Source: Angiostrongylus vasorum (Eukaryota > Nematoda > Chromadorea > Rhabditida > Metastrongylidae). Taken from it: a DNA stretch of 64,000 bases. The position numbers and the translations under genes are program-made. The stretch is from positions 930,001-994,000 of the forward strand of contig JADANN010000374.1 in the NCBI GenBank assembly GCA_018806985.1, written 5' to 3'. Below, piece after piece: positions 37,629-51,600 of the stretch (positions are counted from its first letter, which is position 1; every line of letters begins with the position of its first letter). A model generated the notes under the pieces. That model searched no databases. It saw only the letters and a program-made list of their open reading frames with translations, and was not told the origin of the DNA.

Positions 37629-38330
37629 GATCTTTTCGAGGTGATGCGAGGTTGGTGTAGGTCTTCGTAGTCGTCGTTGTTGTTGTTATCGTTGTTGTTG
37701 GTGTTGTTGGTCGATGGCTGCTTTTCGGCGATTTCGCCTTCTTCAGAGCCTGGGCATATTTTTATGTAACAGTAGTCTTATATCCGGTGAAATATTTGTA
37801 GTACTAATGAATATCAAACCTTGAAATAAACGCCATATTGACCAAAAACACTACTCACCGTGCTGTTACGAGTGGGACTGCCCACATGTTGCTCACTTGG
37901 GATGGCGAGCGAGACCCACACCGGTCAAAAAAATCATTTTGAAATAAAGCACCAGATCACGTGCGATTGTGAGGCATTCGTCGTTCGGGTTCATCTTTGG
38001 ATTTTTGAAATTTATCCAAAACGCCTCAAGAGATCTGGATGGGTTTCGCTCTCCATTTCACGTGAACAACACCTGGGCAGTCCCACCTGTCAAAAGCGCG
38101 GCAAGTAGTTTTTAATCAACATGGTGCTTATTTAAAAGTTTGATCTTCACTAATACTATAGATATTTCACTGAATATAAGGCTAATGTTATATAAAATAC
38201 GTCCAGGCTCCGAGGAATGCGAAATCGCCGAAACCTCAGCGATCGACCAACAATGCCACAACAACGACAACGAAAACCTGTACCAACCTCACAGCAGCTC
38301 AAAAATATCAGTTTATAAGCTCATACAAAT
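37629..38330 (-). mobile_element. Penelope-like 3' fragment flanked by inverted terminal repeats
   Basis: The right end (38,195-38,320) is an inverted copy of the left end (37,629-37,754): both contain GATGCGAGGTT-like, (GTT)n and TTCAGAGCC-like blocks in opposite sense. Between them, minus 38,045-37,945 encodes LEAFWINFKNPKMNPNDEC, the GIY-YIG domain tail. Penelope-like elements are known to carry terminal repeats in direct or inverted orientation. The left hammerhead (37,716-37,754) keeps CTGAAGA, GGCG/CGCC and GAAA but has lost a base at the cleavage site. Confidence 0.72.
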
Positions 38331-38382
38331 AAATATATTAACCAACTATGCCAAGGTTTATAGGAAGTCGGTCGTTTGAATC

Positions 38383-40292
<1,910 letters not shown>

Positions 40293-40430
40293 TTACTTGG
40301 ATACTTGGACGGCCCGTCCTCATTGGTTGTACGGGCCGCAGCATAATCTCCATTTCTCGGACTTCTGCTGGTTTAGCCATTGTGGTTCCCTGGAGTCCCG
40401 AGGCCAGCCTGGCCAAAGTCTGCCCCTAAC
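40293..40430 (-). mobile_element. Family C retroposon, 5' truncated
   Basis: Only the last 135 or so bases remain, including the 3' terminus (TTACTTGGATACTTGGACGG on plus). Loss of the 5' side is what aborted reverse transcription produces. Confidence 0.87.
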
Positions 40431-41429
40431 TTTGTGTCAACAAGCCAAAAATGCTTGCTTTTTATTCACGAGAGTGTTCTGCAAAATACGCTTTATTTTG
40501 CATTTTTAAATAGAATAAATCATGCAGTTTGTTAGGTTTTTGCCTTGAGACTCCTGCGTTAGTCTCATTGTGATCTTAAGCACGACTATGTATCACTTCC
40601 CCTAGTAGTGATATGATATATGAGATGAGAAGTTATGACGGGAATAAAGTGGCATCAATCGAAGTCTAGACGGCGTGTAATACATAACAAATGTAGGTGA
40701 GTGAATTTATCCCAAATTTTTTCATGAAATTTCAGAAAATAATTTCCAATTGATCAGATAGTCTACTCATGAACGCTTTGAACCAGTCACTTTTCTTTTC
40801 CTTTTTTCTTTGTTTGCTGAACACCGTTAACCAACTGGTTGATGCTACGAGATTTCTATATGTTTCCTATGATTGGAAAAATTCGTTGGCACACCGCCAA
40901 CTATATGAGTTGTATATGCCTCATATATGGTCGAAGAAAATTTGGTTTTCTTAGTTTAGAGTGGCATATCTCAGCTCATAGTGAACTTAAGTAAATAAAA
41001 TGCAAATTGCTAGGATCTATACACCTCTTCCAACATCGGACAATATACTTAATCTAACAAGACAATATCCTTTTCTTTGGAGGCTACAAAACCTTCCAAC
41101 CGTCGAGAAACGATGATGTTCGCGAATGCGTCATTGATGTTGACGGCTACCCCGTTTGTGTTGAAGATTTCAAAAGAAAAAAGAAACAGGAGTTTTTCAG
41201 AAATAGCAGTCTAAAGGAATGCCTACGACAGTTTCTGTTCTATTTAAAAAGTGTGCTAAGTTCCCAGTTCTTTAGGTACTCCGGTTGTCCAGAAATATTG
41301 AAACGAAACAAAAACAGAATGCTAAATCGAACTCAGTACAAGAAGAAACAAGCCTAAAAAGGAGGAGAATTTACATCTATAATAAGCTAACTGCGGGGCC
41401 TAACCATTGTATTATTAAGCTGTTCAAGA
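40431..41429. other. No recognisable feature
   Basis: Unassigned; short frames only. Confidence 0.55.
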
Positions 41430-41640
41430 AATAGTTTCCATTTTGATGCTGAGATATTTGCAAAACTCCGGACGGATGGTTTGTGCGGTGGGGCTGAAAA
41501 CGCTATTACCCTTCCCGGGGGTTTACGCTTTCACCACCGCACCATGCGAGTCCTCCGTTTTGCCTTTCTTTCTGTCGTGTTATTGGCCTATAGGTGCTAT
41601 CAGCAATCATCCATCAACGGGATTGATTCGGAGAGCGGAG
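41430..41640 (-). mobile_element. SINE-B with long leader
   Basis: Plus reading: TGATGCTGAGATATTTGCAA, a head region (GGTGGGGCTGAAAACGC), CACCGCACCATGCGAGTCC, then the leader (GCCTATAGGTGCTATCAGCA). Confidence 0.82.
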
Positions 41641-41939
41641 AACGACGAATTTTTCAAGTAGTGCTTAAAAGAGTGAAGTTGGAAAGTCTGACTTTGGAGA
41701 CGAAGACGAAATCACTGGAGAATCGGGAACAACTTGCGTCGATTACAACAATATGAAAACAGTAACTGATGCAGGTCAACAGATAACAGTTCGCACCTTG
41801 TGAAGTGCTAGGCGAACGTTCAGGAACAACTTTAGAGCAGCTCAATCGCAGTGGAAAATGAAACAAGATCGGCAAATAAATGATTCTTTTGCGATACTTA
41901 TTTATTTTCTTTTATATGACTTGTTATCACACTTACTGA

Positions 41940-42165
41940 TTTATTTACGGATCCTAACATTTCTTACATTCGATTCATTTTCTTCGCATTCATCGTTTAC
42001 AAACGTCTTCAAACATTTCGTATGTTGCTTCTGCTGCTGCCTGAGGATTTGGTCTTCTTTATGGATGTTGTAGAACGCTGGTGGAGTCGGTTCACTTTGC
42101 AGTCTTGGAGATGGCCGAGTTAAGCCGTTCCCAGGTGCAATAATGGAGAGCGTTGATGAGAGGGA
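41940..42165 (-). mobile_element. SINE-E body fragment
   Basis: Plus reading GGATCCTAACATTTCTTACA, TTGCTTCTGCTGCTGCCTGA and GTAGAACGCTGG matches the reverse of the E body. No tRNA-like head is visible. Confidence 0.75.
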
Positions 42166-42440
42166 CGAACTAGCACTTTACTTCCTGCGTCACCAACTAC
42201 TGCACTAATATTCAATTACCAACCAGCTAACTACGACGTTTCTAGAAGATTGATAGGCTCCAAACTCAAGGAATTTAGTGCTTTTGAATCGTGACGAAGG
42301 AAAAAGAAATTTTATTTGTTCGCGCGGGTATTTAAATCCTAGAGGTGATCTTCATTTCCACTAATGATCTTTACTAAGAACAGAACCCTTTCTGATAAAG
42401 TAGCTGTTTTTTTTTCCCTTTCGTTTTTTCTTCTCTTCAG

Positions 42441-42629
42441 TCACTGTGATAAGTGCAAACATTTGAGGCCCATACTGTCGAGCCCAGCGTATGTAATCCG
42501 CGAGACGGCGGAAACAGGTGGACGACTTCTGAAGAAACATCGATGGACGCGGTGGCTGTTCGGCAGGGACTACGCCAGTCCAGGATATCGTATCATCACA
42601 CCCAACAATCAACCGGAGCCACCTCCCAG
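42441..42629 (+). CDS. Flippase exon: N-terminal cytosolic segment
   Basis: The acceptor is a long pyrimidine run ending TTCTCTTCAG and the donor is CCCAG|GTATTC. The exon starts in phase 2 (one completing base) and ends with AG, which joins the next exon's G to give Arg. The peptide includes CDKCKH near the start and [17 protein letters not shown], ending NNQPEPPPR. It is basic and has no membrane segment, as expected upstream of M1. Phase agreement with the next exon, which carries an unmistakable P4 N-terminal motif, is the main support. Confidence 0.8.
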
Positions 42630-45600
42630 GTATTCGAAATTTGATATTCATTCGCGCAACCTCGCAAATATCTTTTGTCTCTGTTTTCTGTACACTTTCT
42701 AAATTGCTTCCATATATCCAATTTGTCCGGATTAACATATTCCGGATGATAACCTTCGAAAACTGCGGCATTAGTTGATGCCTGATGCTTCTTCCCGCAC
42801 CGTATGAGTCTAACACCTCACCCTCTCCCTCTCAACGACGTCGTAGCACCCTACTCATCGGCGGATGTTTCTTTCTCTCTCTTCAGTAAGCAGCCTTTTT
42901 TTCCCGTAAATTTTGTGCGCGAGAATAGATTCTCTGAGGCGACGCCTGATCCGTCGTATCTGTGGCAGGGGAAGCTACCATGTTAACACAGAAAAAAATA
43001 CGCTATAAATGACCCATGTCCTCGCAAAGGCGGTAGGATTAATCGAGTTCGCAAAGCAGCAGGATTTCCTGCTTGGTTCGATAAAAAGAGCGTCCATGTA
43101 AAAAAAAAGTGAACTACGAAATTCTACTGCAAGGAGTAAAAAAGCATTGAAGGCACTAGTAATGCTAGTCATAAGTAATCGGCATCCTTATCTTTTTGTC
43201 TGGAATGTGCAGGTCTTACCACATATAATCATCTATCAGTAGAAATTTCAGAAAATGTGTACCGAGAAAAAATGCTGGGGAGAAAGGAAAAACATCGCTA
43301 ATACGTTACGAAAACAATACCATTCACGTGACATAAACGGAGAAATTCCACTAAATATAAGGGATGGAGGTGTTCCAAAACAGCACTACCCATGAAATTG
43401 GGTGGGTTCTTGCAGGGGTTTGACGACTTTGTGGGCGTATGTAATCTCTTATTTGGCGTAATAAACTCTAAACGATTGTCGTTTCACCCCAAACCACACA
43501 AGCAGCCACTAGTGCCTGTGAGAGGGAGGCTTGTTGCCTTGCGACTAGGATTATTCTATCACGGCAATAGTTCCTGGGATTAGTTGAGCATCGTGTTAAG
43601 GACCACATAACAAGCCGAATCCTCGCACACCGCAAAAAGGAAGTATTGAAAAATAACACAGAAAAATATATCGAGAAGAAACAATGTTCGTAAGCAAGAA
43701 AGAAATGACCAATACGGAAAAATAAGGAGAGAAAACCTCACTACAGAGTAAAAAATGTAGAAAGATAAGTTGTATATAAGAAAGCAGAGCGGCATATATA
43801 TTTGACCATATTATACTCTGTGTAATAAAAAAATAAAGCATTATCAAAAAAAATTTTAAAAAAAACAAGAAAAAATAAATAAGTAAAAAAATAGTATAGT
43901 AAAACAAATAAATAAAAATTAAAAAACAAATAAAATAAAATAAAGATGAAATGCATAAAAAAATAAAGCATTGTCACAAATACGGTAGGCGTGAAAAACG
44001 GCTACATGAGGAAAAGATTTTTACATCTACTGAGCGCAAACTGAGATTGTCTTCATGGCGTCTGTTATAACTCAGGGCTTTTGGATTAGTTGTCCTTACT
44101 ACCTTATTTATACTGCTTCTAAGACTTAGGTTGTTCTCTCATGTGCTTCGCCTATTGCAGGTACAAACATCCAAATCGCAAACACGCGGACAATAGGATC
44201 AGCACCACCAAATACAGTTTACTAACATTTTTACCGAGGAATTTATTAGAGCAAGTATGTCCTATTAATCTATACATTTCTCTTCCTCCGAAACTTCTGT
44301 TTACGCAGTAGGATGCAATAATGCCTGGTTATGTCCTTTGAAATTGTCCTATTGCTGCGATAGTAGAACGACTGCTTCTTCGGGAAATGCTGTTTATCGA
44401 ACTGCGATGTACATCTGGGGTTGTTCTCGTCCACGCTCTTATAGGATGAATTCAACATTTTCATTTGTGATCTCAGCTGAGAATAAACCTACACTGCGAC
44501 CGACCGAGGTCGGCGAACTACCTTTGGCTACGTTCTCGTCATAATGAGGAAAAAAGTCCGGATATCAAATGTAAATTCCCCAGGATATAGCAAGGTCCTT
44601 AATGGATTGTAAACCAATTATTTGGTTAAGATTTGATAGATGAAGATTTGCAACAACTTCCTTTTAGCAAATTCAGAATCGAAAGGCCGCTCATTGTCTC
44701 CTAACGGTCCTCCGAATTCAAAATTCCTGGTGTAAATATGATATTCTTCACTCAAATGATGATCCATTAAGAATAATTTGTTCCCATTCACACCATGGGT
44801 TCTTTATGAATTGAGTTTTCCGTGATTCACTCGTAGTGCTATTGCTTTTACCTTCTGCGTTGAGCTCACCAAGCGCTTTTTCTTTCTGCTATACTGTTAG
44901 AGAAAAGAAGCTGTTATCGAGAAGAGGAACCTTGAAGAGCAATCGTCCATCGAAACCTACTCCTTCTTCAATTGAGTTGACAAGTACACCATCATAGTGA
45001 AGAAGGGAACAAATTGGCAGTATTATGTTGCACTTCAACATTCCTCTATCAACTGAAATGTCGAATAATTGATGATTGGTGAAAATCTGTCTCTGCATTG
45101 TACAGTGGGAATTGCGGTCAAGAGCTGCGCAGGACGTGGCAATACCTACGTTAACTAAGACAGAATGGCATTGGGCTACACATTATCGAATGAATAGTCC
45201 TAGCCAGCGAAGAGATTGGGACTAGACCTCTGCGATCCTTGAGAGTGTTTTGAATGTCGTCTTACCAGCTAAATCACTTACGAAACGCAAGGTGCACAAT
45301 AAGTTATCAGGCTCCATCCACGTTCTTCGAAGTGAGAGTTAGGGCAATCTTCTTTAAGGGGCCCATAGAGTACGCTTAGTAACTTAACGCACCTCTTTAC
45401 GACGACAGTTCTCGAAATTTTCGTTCAAAACGATATTACACAAGATCTTCCACCGGTTGTGCAGCTCTTAGCTCTGCACGTGGTATTCGCCAACTCTTAG
45501 ATGACGGCACTGTTTGGATGAGTACCGTAGCGTCTGTTACAGGTGTTGTAAATAGGAAGAGATTTATACGAAATCTGTTACTGTTAGCGCTTTATGGCAT

Positions 45601-48600
45601 GGCGGGAAATTGTTGCTCATCGAGAAGAATAGTAAGCGAAGCGGAATCATGCACTATTCAAGATCTCGGCCACAAGTGAGAGGGAAGGAAGGAAAAAATA
45701 GGAGAAAGGGGATAGAAAGAGCAAGGAAGAGATAAGCGTGTAAATATACATATGTATACATATCCTACTACCAATTTTTTCAGCTACATCGAGCAGCCAA
45801 TCTATACTTTATATTTATTGTTGTATTAAATATGATCATTGGAGCGTTTGGGAAGTACATATCACTACTACCCATATCTTTTGTCCTCGGGCTTACAGCT
45901 ATTAAGGATGCTTTCGAGGTAACAAACCTTTGCTTTCATATGTTAATTTGTCCTTTTCCTTCAATTAGTTTTATTTTATACTTTACCCTTATAACATTAT
46001 ACTATACTTATTACAACTTTATATTATGCTTTACTTTCTACTCCATATTGTTCTGATAACCAAGCGATCGCCATTTGTGATGTTTTAGCCATTGTTTAGG
46101 ATTATCGACGTTATAAGTCTGATCAAAAAGTCAATCACTCAACATGTAGGGTTTGGGATTCAGGCCAGGGAAGGTGTTGCAGATTTAGTTTGTTTCTCTT
46201 CTTCATTTATTCTAAAAAGAGATCTCTCGGAATTTAGGTACCGTAAGCTTGAATGGCAGCACATTTTGGTTGGAGACTTCGTACATCTCTCGCACGATGA
46301 AATCATTCCAGCTGATATGCTACTCCTGAGAAGTAGTGATTCAAATGGTAATTTTCCAATTACGTACACTTATAACTTACCGAGGGCGTGTGTGGCTCAG
46401 TGGTCGGAGGCACACTGCAACACACACGTGGAATCGAACCGCGCGCCCGTAGCCCACCAAGCCTTCTATCCCCCTGGGGTCGGCAAATTGGTACCAGACT
46501 TGTCTGGGAGAATAGCAGCACTGGCTCAATACATCTGTATGCCACCGTGAGTCATTGTAAAGACCAGAAATGTATTCAATCACCTCCATACTATGCTTGA
46601 AGAAGTCGAATGCATGGCGCATCCCTCAGGGATTGAACAACGCCGAGAGGTTTTTTCTATGACTTACCGATTATTTATTGCTTTGAACTCAATCGATCCA
46701 TTCTTTCAATGCATAGAGAGCAGAGAGTTTAAAAAACCAGTCAACTAAAAATATATTTTTCACTTTTATGAGTTTTCAAGTGGTGCTAATAAATGCTTAA
46801 CTAGGTCTCTGTTACATCGATACCTGTAACCTGGACGGTGAAAGCAACCTCAAGCAACGACAGGCTATTCGTGCAATGAGCAAATTCCACAATTCTACCG
46901 TACCTCTGAACTTTTCTCCGGATCAATTTATGTACAAAGTGGGCCTTAAAGAGCAATTATGTTTCTTTCAAGATACAATTTTATTAACCTCGGTAGTGAG
47001 CAAAAAGTTTCTGTGCTCTCCGCAAGCTGACAGATAGTTGAGACGTGAGCTTCACAACTTCCGCTTTCACACTTTCTAGTGCCAGAAGAATATAATGTTT
47101 AACATGAAGCATAACGCAATCTAAAAGTTCTGTTCTCGAATTATTAACATGTAAAAGCGTTCAGGTATGCTGTGAAGAACCCACTACGGATGTATACAAG
47201 TTTGAAGGTCGCTTAGAGCAAATAGAAGGAGGTTGCTTGCAAATCCTACTGGATATTGTTGCAATGATGTTTTCTGTAACGGTCAGCTTCTCGTTTCATG
47301 TCCTCCCTCTTCCTCGGGAATTCACAATTTTGGCAAAAGAGAACGTCCTTCTTCGCGGATGCGTTGTAAAAAACACCGATTTTGTGGAAGGAATAGTGTT
47401 ATATGCCGGTGACGGAGAAACTGTTTATTCATAAGCTCTGCTCAGACTGCATAACAGTGTTTGCTAAGGAATACTAGTTTAGGACAAGACACCAAAGCCA
47501 TGTTGAATAATAACGGACCACGCTATAAAAGGTACGTCACTTCTGCATTATCTCTATTTACATTCCCATACATTTTTCAAGAAATGTCCCTTTCTGTCGT
47601 ATATGTTTAAGTGAAGGCCTTTATGAAGAAAACTACTCTTTCCTTGCAGAAATAATCATACACCCTTTCCAAATTCCGCCCCCACTGCTGGCTTATGGGC
47701 GAAGATCGCATTACACAATATTTAGTAATACCATATATGTACCCTTTGGCGCCTAGGAAAAACGTTTCTAAAAATGTACTTGTTGCACAGACCTAATATG
47801 TGGCCGACTTAGTCCTAGCTGCAGGGAGGTGAGCGAATACCCATCAGGGTCGGCCACTTAACACGTTGGCGACATCGCCTATTTTTCGCCACGGCCAGTA
47901 AGAAGCACATCAGGACAAAACCAGTTAAAGCACCTCTCTGATACAAAGTATCCTACTCGTTGACAACAACCTATGTGTTATTTAGTGTATGCAAGAAGCA
48001 AATAATGGTCGCTGGACATGTATTTGTACTTGTTCGCCAGAGAAATCCTTGTACCATTGTCATCCAGTACTTTGTGTTATTCGTTCACTACACCTATCAG
48101 AGAAATCACCACGGTACTCAATATAATGAAGAAACTCGTCCGAATGAGAGTTTTTTTTTCCAAAATTCTTCTGTATAGAAAATAGGTTCCCTCGGCCAAC
48201 GTCTGGTGAAGAATTTGTAGTGGAGACGTTATTTATTTAATGGTAAGAGTCTCACGCACGTGAAGTTCCACTCATAACTGAGGAGGAAGCTATTTTTTGG
48301 TCTGCGTGAGTTCATTAGGGATAGAAAAGGTAAAGCGTTCGAAGCTGGTCAGTTCGTTGGGAATGCGCTATGTATTCGACTTCAATAAGCATCGTAGAGG
48401 TAATTCAATCCATTTTCGGCCTATATTTGCGGAAGCTTAGCGATGAATCAAGCCAGTATTTTTAATCTCCCGAACAATTCTGGTACTAATTCGCCAACCC
48501 CATAAGGATGGAGCGTTTGACGAGCTCGGAGCACAAGATCGAAGAAACGACCACCTGTGCATTGCAAACGCCTCTGACTGCTGCGCTGCAAGCCAACAAA

Positions 48601-51600
48601 GCAGCACGAGTTCACACCAATTCATTTTCTTTGCCGCCGCTTATCTTGCAGTATAGATGTTTTTTTGTTGTACTTTTCCTGCAAAGTGGATTCTTTACTC
48701 AACGCAGATTATTCTACTATGCGTTGGACCTAAAAAGTTATTGTCTACACTTAGCAGTTTACAAAAAGCTGGTTTTCGGACGAGTTTTTCTTGTTGGTTT
48801 ATTTTGGTTCATTTCATTGTTACTTGACGAAAGTATATGCGTCCTACATAAAAATGCTTACCGATTGCAGCTGTCGTTGGACAATGGCAATACAGCTTTT
48901 CAGCGACCGCTCATTATTCCAAATGCTGAAGGAGTACGACAAGACGATGTATTACCGCCAAGACTGCTCCCCGTCGCGCTATGGTGGTGTACGGATTTAT
49001 TCGACTGTGACAACAAAGGGATACCTGTCGATGGACGACGACTCCCCCTTCAACCTTTAATCTTCCGACGGCGATGTACTCTTTTCGAAAACTACTATGG
49101 AGGCAAAGACAACGCTATTGATCTCAACAAAGCAGGGAAAGAACCGGACCAGAAATCAACCGCAAGAAAGCTTATTTTATGAAGAACGTTTAGTGTGAAA
49201 CAGAAGAAATTATACTGGAGAGATCACCAATTGGAGAGACAGCATTTTGCATATGCTTTTGATGTTCAATGAATATAGACAGACTTGAGAGAAGAACTCG
49301 GTCGAAGACAACGGGAATCATGGACCGCAATTGGGCTCCTTTAGGCATTGGGCAAACCCAGTGATTAACTTAAAATGATCCCGACCTATGTGCTCAATTA
49401 CTTCACGTAACAGTTCTTACAGCTCTACCTATGCAGCAGAAACATAAGCTGATACTCCAAACATATCAGAAATGTTAGACACAATACAAAGAGCACTGAG
49501 CGTTATCTTCTGAAGATTTGCCGGCACGCTCGACCCCAAATCGGCCTTCGTAGTTCAGATCTTCAAAAAAGTATCCCTTCTCCAAGACCTAGCAGAATAC
49601 GTAACAAGAAATAAACATCGATCGGTCAGTCATATAATGAAAAGTGAAGCTGATAGATAGTTGAAAATAACAATGGATTGTATACCGAGAAAATCAAAAC
49701 GACCTCGAAGGAAACCAACAAGTGGATTGGCTGATGTGTTCGTTACATGTCTAAAGTAGCACTACTACCATCTAGAATCAAATTCCAGATCATAAAACTG
49801 TAGTGGAAGCAACAAACAAACGGTACGACTTCAACTGATCACCTATCATTTGCGAAAGAACGAAAACAGTGCAGAAAGTGCTGAGACTCGCACGACATGT
49901 GAAGACGAGTCTTCTACGTATCTAAGCATCTTTTGTTGTCGACGACAGAAAGTCGCTCTTGAAGAAAGTATTTATCAAATGACGTTGTAAAAGATGAAGA
50001 GCTTTGTCTCTGCTGTATTTGAATAACTAATGTTCGTCATTTAGCGACATCCCTTTGCTGCGATGAAGTAGTAAGCCACTGAAGAGACTTCTATAGTTGT
50101 AACCGTAGTGTAGTAATATCTCTGAGAGAGGTCCATCAGTGTGCTTCCACATAGCACCTCGTTTCCGATTCTTATTCTCGCAAAATTCCATTGATGTTGT
50201 AAACATCATAACGTCATACTCAGACAGATTTTCTTCAAAATCTGCAATTCTCACAAATTAATAAATTGAAAAAGTATAAAGCTCTCAGCGTTGGTCAACC
50301 ATGTATTCTTCATTAAGCATCGTTGGAGATGACTGAATGCATAACTGACCTCTACGATGACTACCGGTGATCTACTGATGTATCAAGCCAGTGTTGCTAT
50401 CCTCCCAGACAAGTCTAGTACCAATTTGCCGGCTCCTGGCGATGGAGGGCTTAGTGAGCCTTGGACTCGGGGATCAATCTCATGTCTTGCAGAGCTCCTC
50501 CGACCACTGCGCTACACGCGCCAACGACGCACTCTTACATACCACATACCACCCCTCACAATCTAATTTAACTCATATATCTTGTGAAAAAGGACGCGTG
50601 TGGCGCAGTGGTCTGAGGCGCCCTGCAACACACACGTGGAATCGGTCCCCACGTCCATGGCCCACCGATTCCTTCGGGGTCGGCAAATTGGTACCACACT
50701 TGTCTGGGAGGATAGCAGCACTGGCTCGATACATCGGCAGGCCACCACGAGTCATTGTAAAGGTCAGATATGCATTCAATCACCTCCAAGCGGTATTAAA
50801 TGAAGTCGAATACATGGCGCATCCCTCAGGGATTGATCAACGCCGAGAGCTTTATCCTTTATCCTTATTTATCTTGTGAAATGGACTACTAAATGCTCAC
50901 AGCAATCCATTCATATAGTGGACGATTTTTCCAACTCCAAGCGTTGCAAATATTTCAAAAGCATTGGAGAGATAGAGAAAACTGAAAAGTCGTAGAAAAC
51001 AAGAACCAACAAAACTACGAAGAAGATATGCAGAAAAACCGAATTATGGAGCGAAAAGTACTACAAAAGTAGCTGAGATCATTCTGAAGGGAAAGTGGCC
51101 AAATAATCTAATTATAAGTCGCTATCAACTCATACCTGGCGAGAAATTAGACATCGAATAGTTCCCGCAACAGCAAAGATTTAGGCATCAGATTCTACGC
51201 GTTAGTATAGAAGATACCGCATAAAATGTTTGTGCATGAAAAGAGGTAACTGGGAAGAAAGTGAGTCATATACGACACATGTCAGCCAAATGTAGCGACA
51301 CGTATTAGTCGCATATGTCTACCGTCGCGCGCGCGCTCGCGCGGCGTTTAGCGCGGCCGACCTAATGCTACACGAGCAGTCCCACGTCGGCCGCTGACAT
51401 GCTTGTTTTTTGACAATGTACAACGATTTTTTCGATAACCAGAGGCCTCAGGGATTGTGAACGTGACAAGGCTATGGGTGACAGCTTCTTCTGTCAATCT
51501 AGAGGTATGAATGATACGTATGGGACTATTTACTATATGTTATTGTGGTCCATCATGCAAGCACATTGATGTCAGCGTTTGAAAGTCTTCTGGAGCTTAT

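Noticed and set aside
42361..42816. 151-codon minus-strand frame
   Set aside because: It is the shadow of the plus-strand flippase exon 42441-42629, whose phase and splice sites fit the rest of the gene.
43596..43977. Phe/Leu/Tyr-rich minus-strand frames resembling membrane proteins
   Set aside because: They come from A-rich low-complexity DNA read in reverse.
48508..49182. 224-codon plus-strand frame
   Set aside because: It runs from a reversed, decayed SINE-A into an RTE LINE remnant, a chance fusion; the homology is to reverse transcriptase only in the right part.
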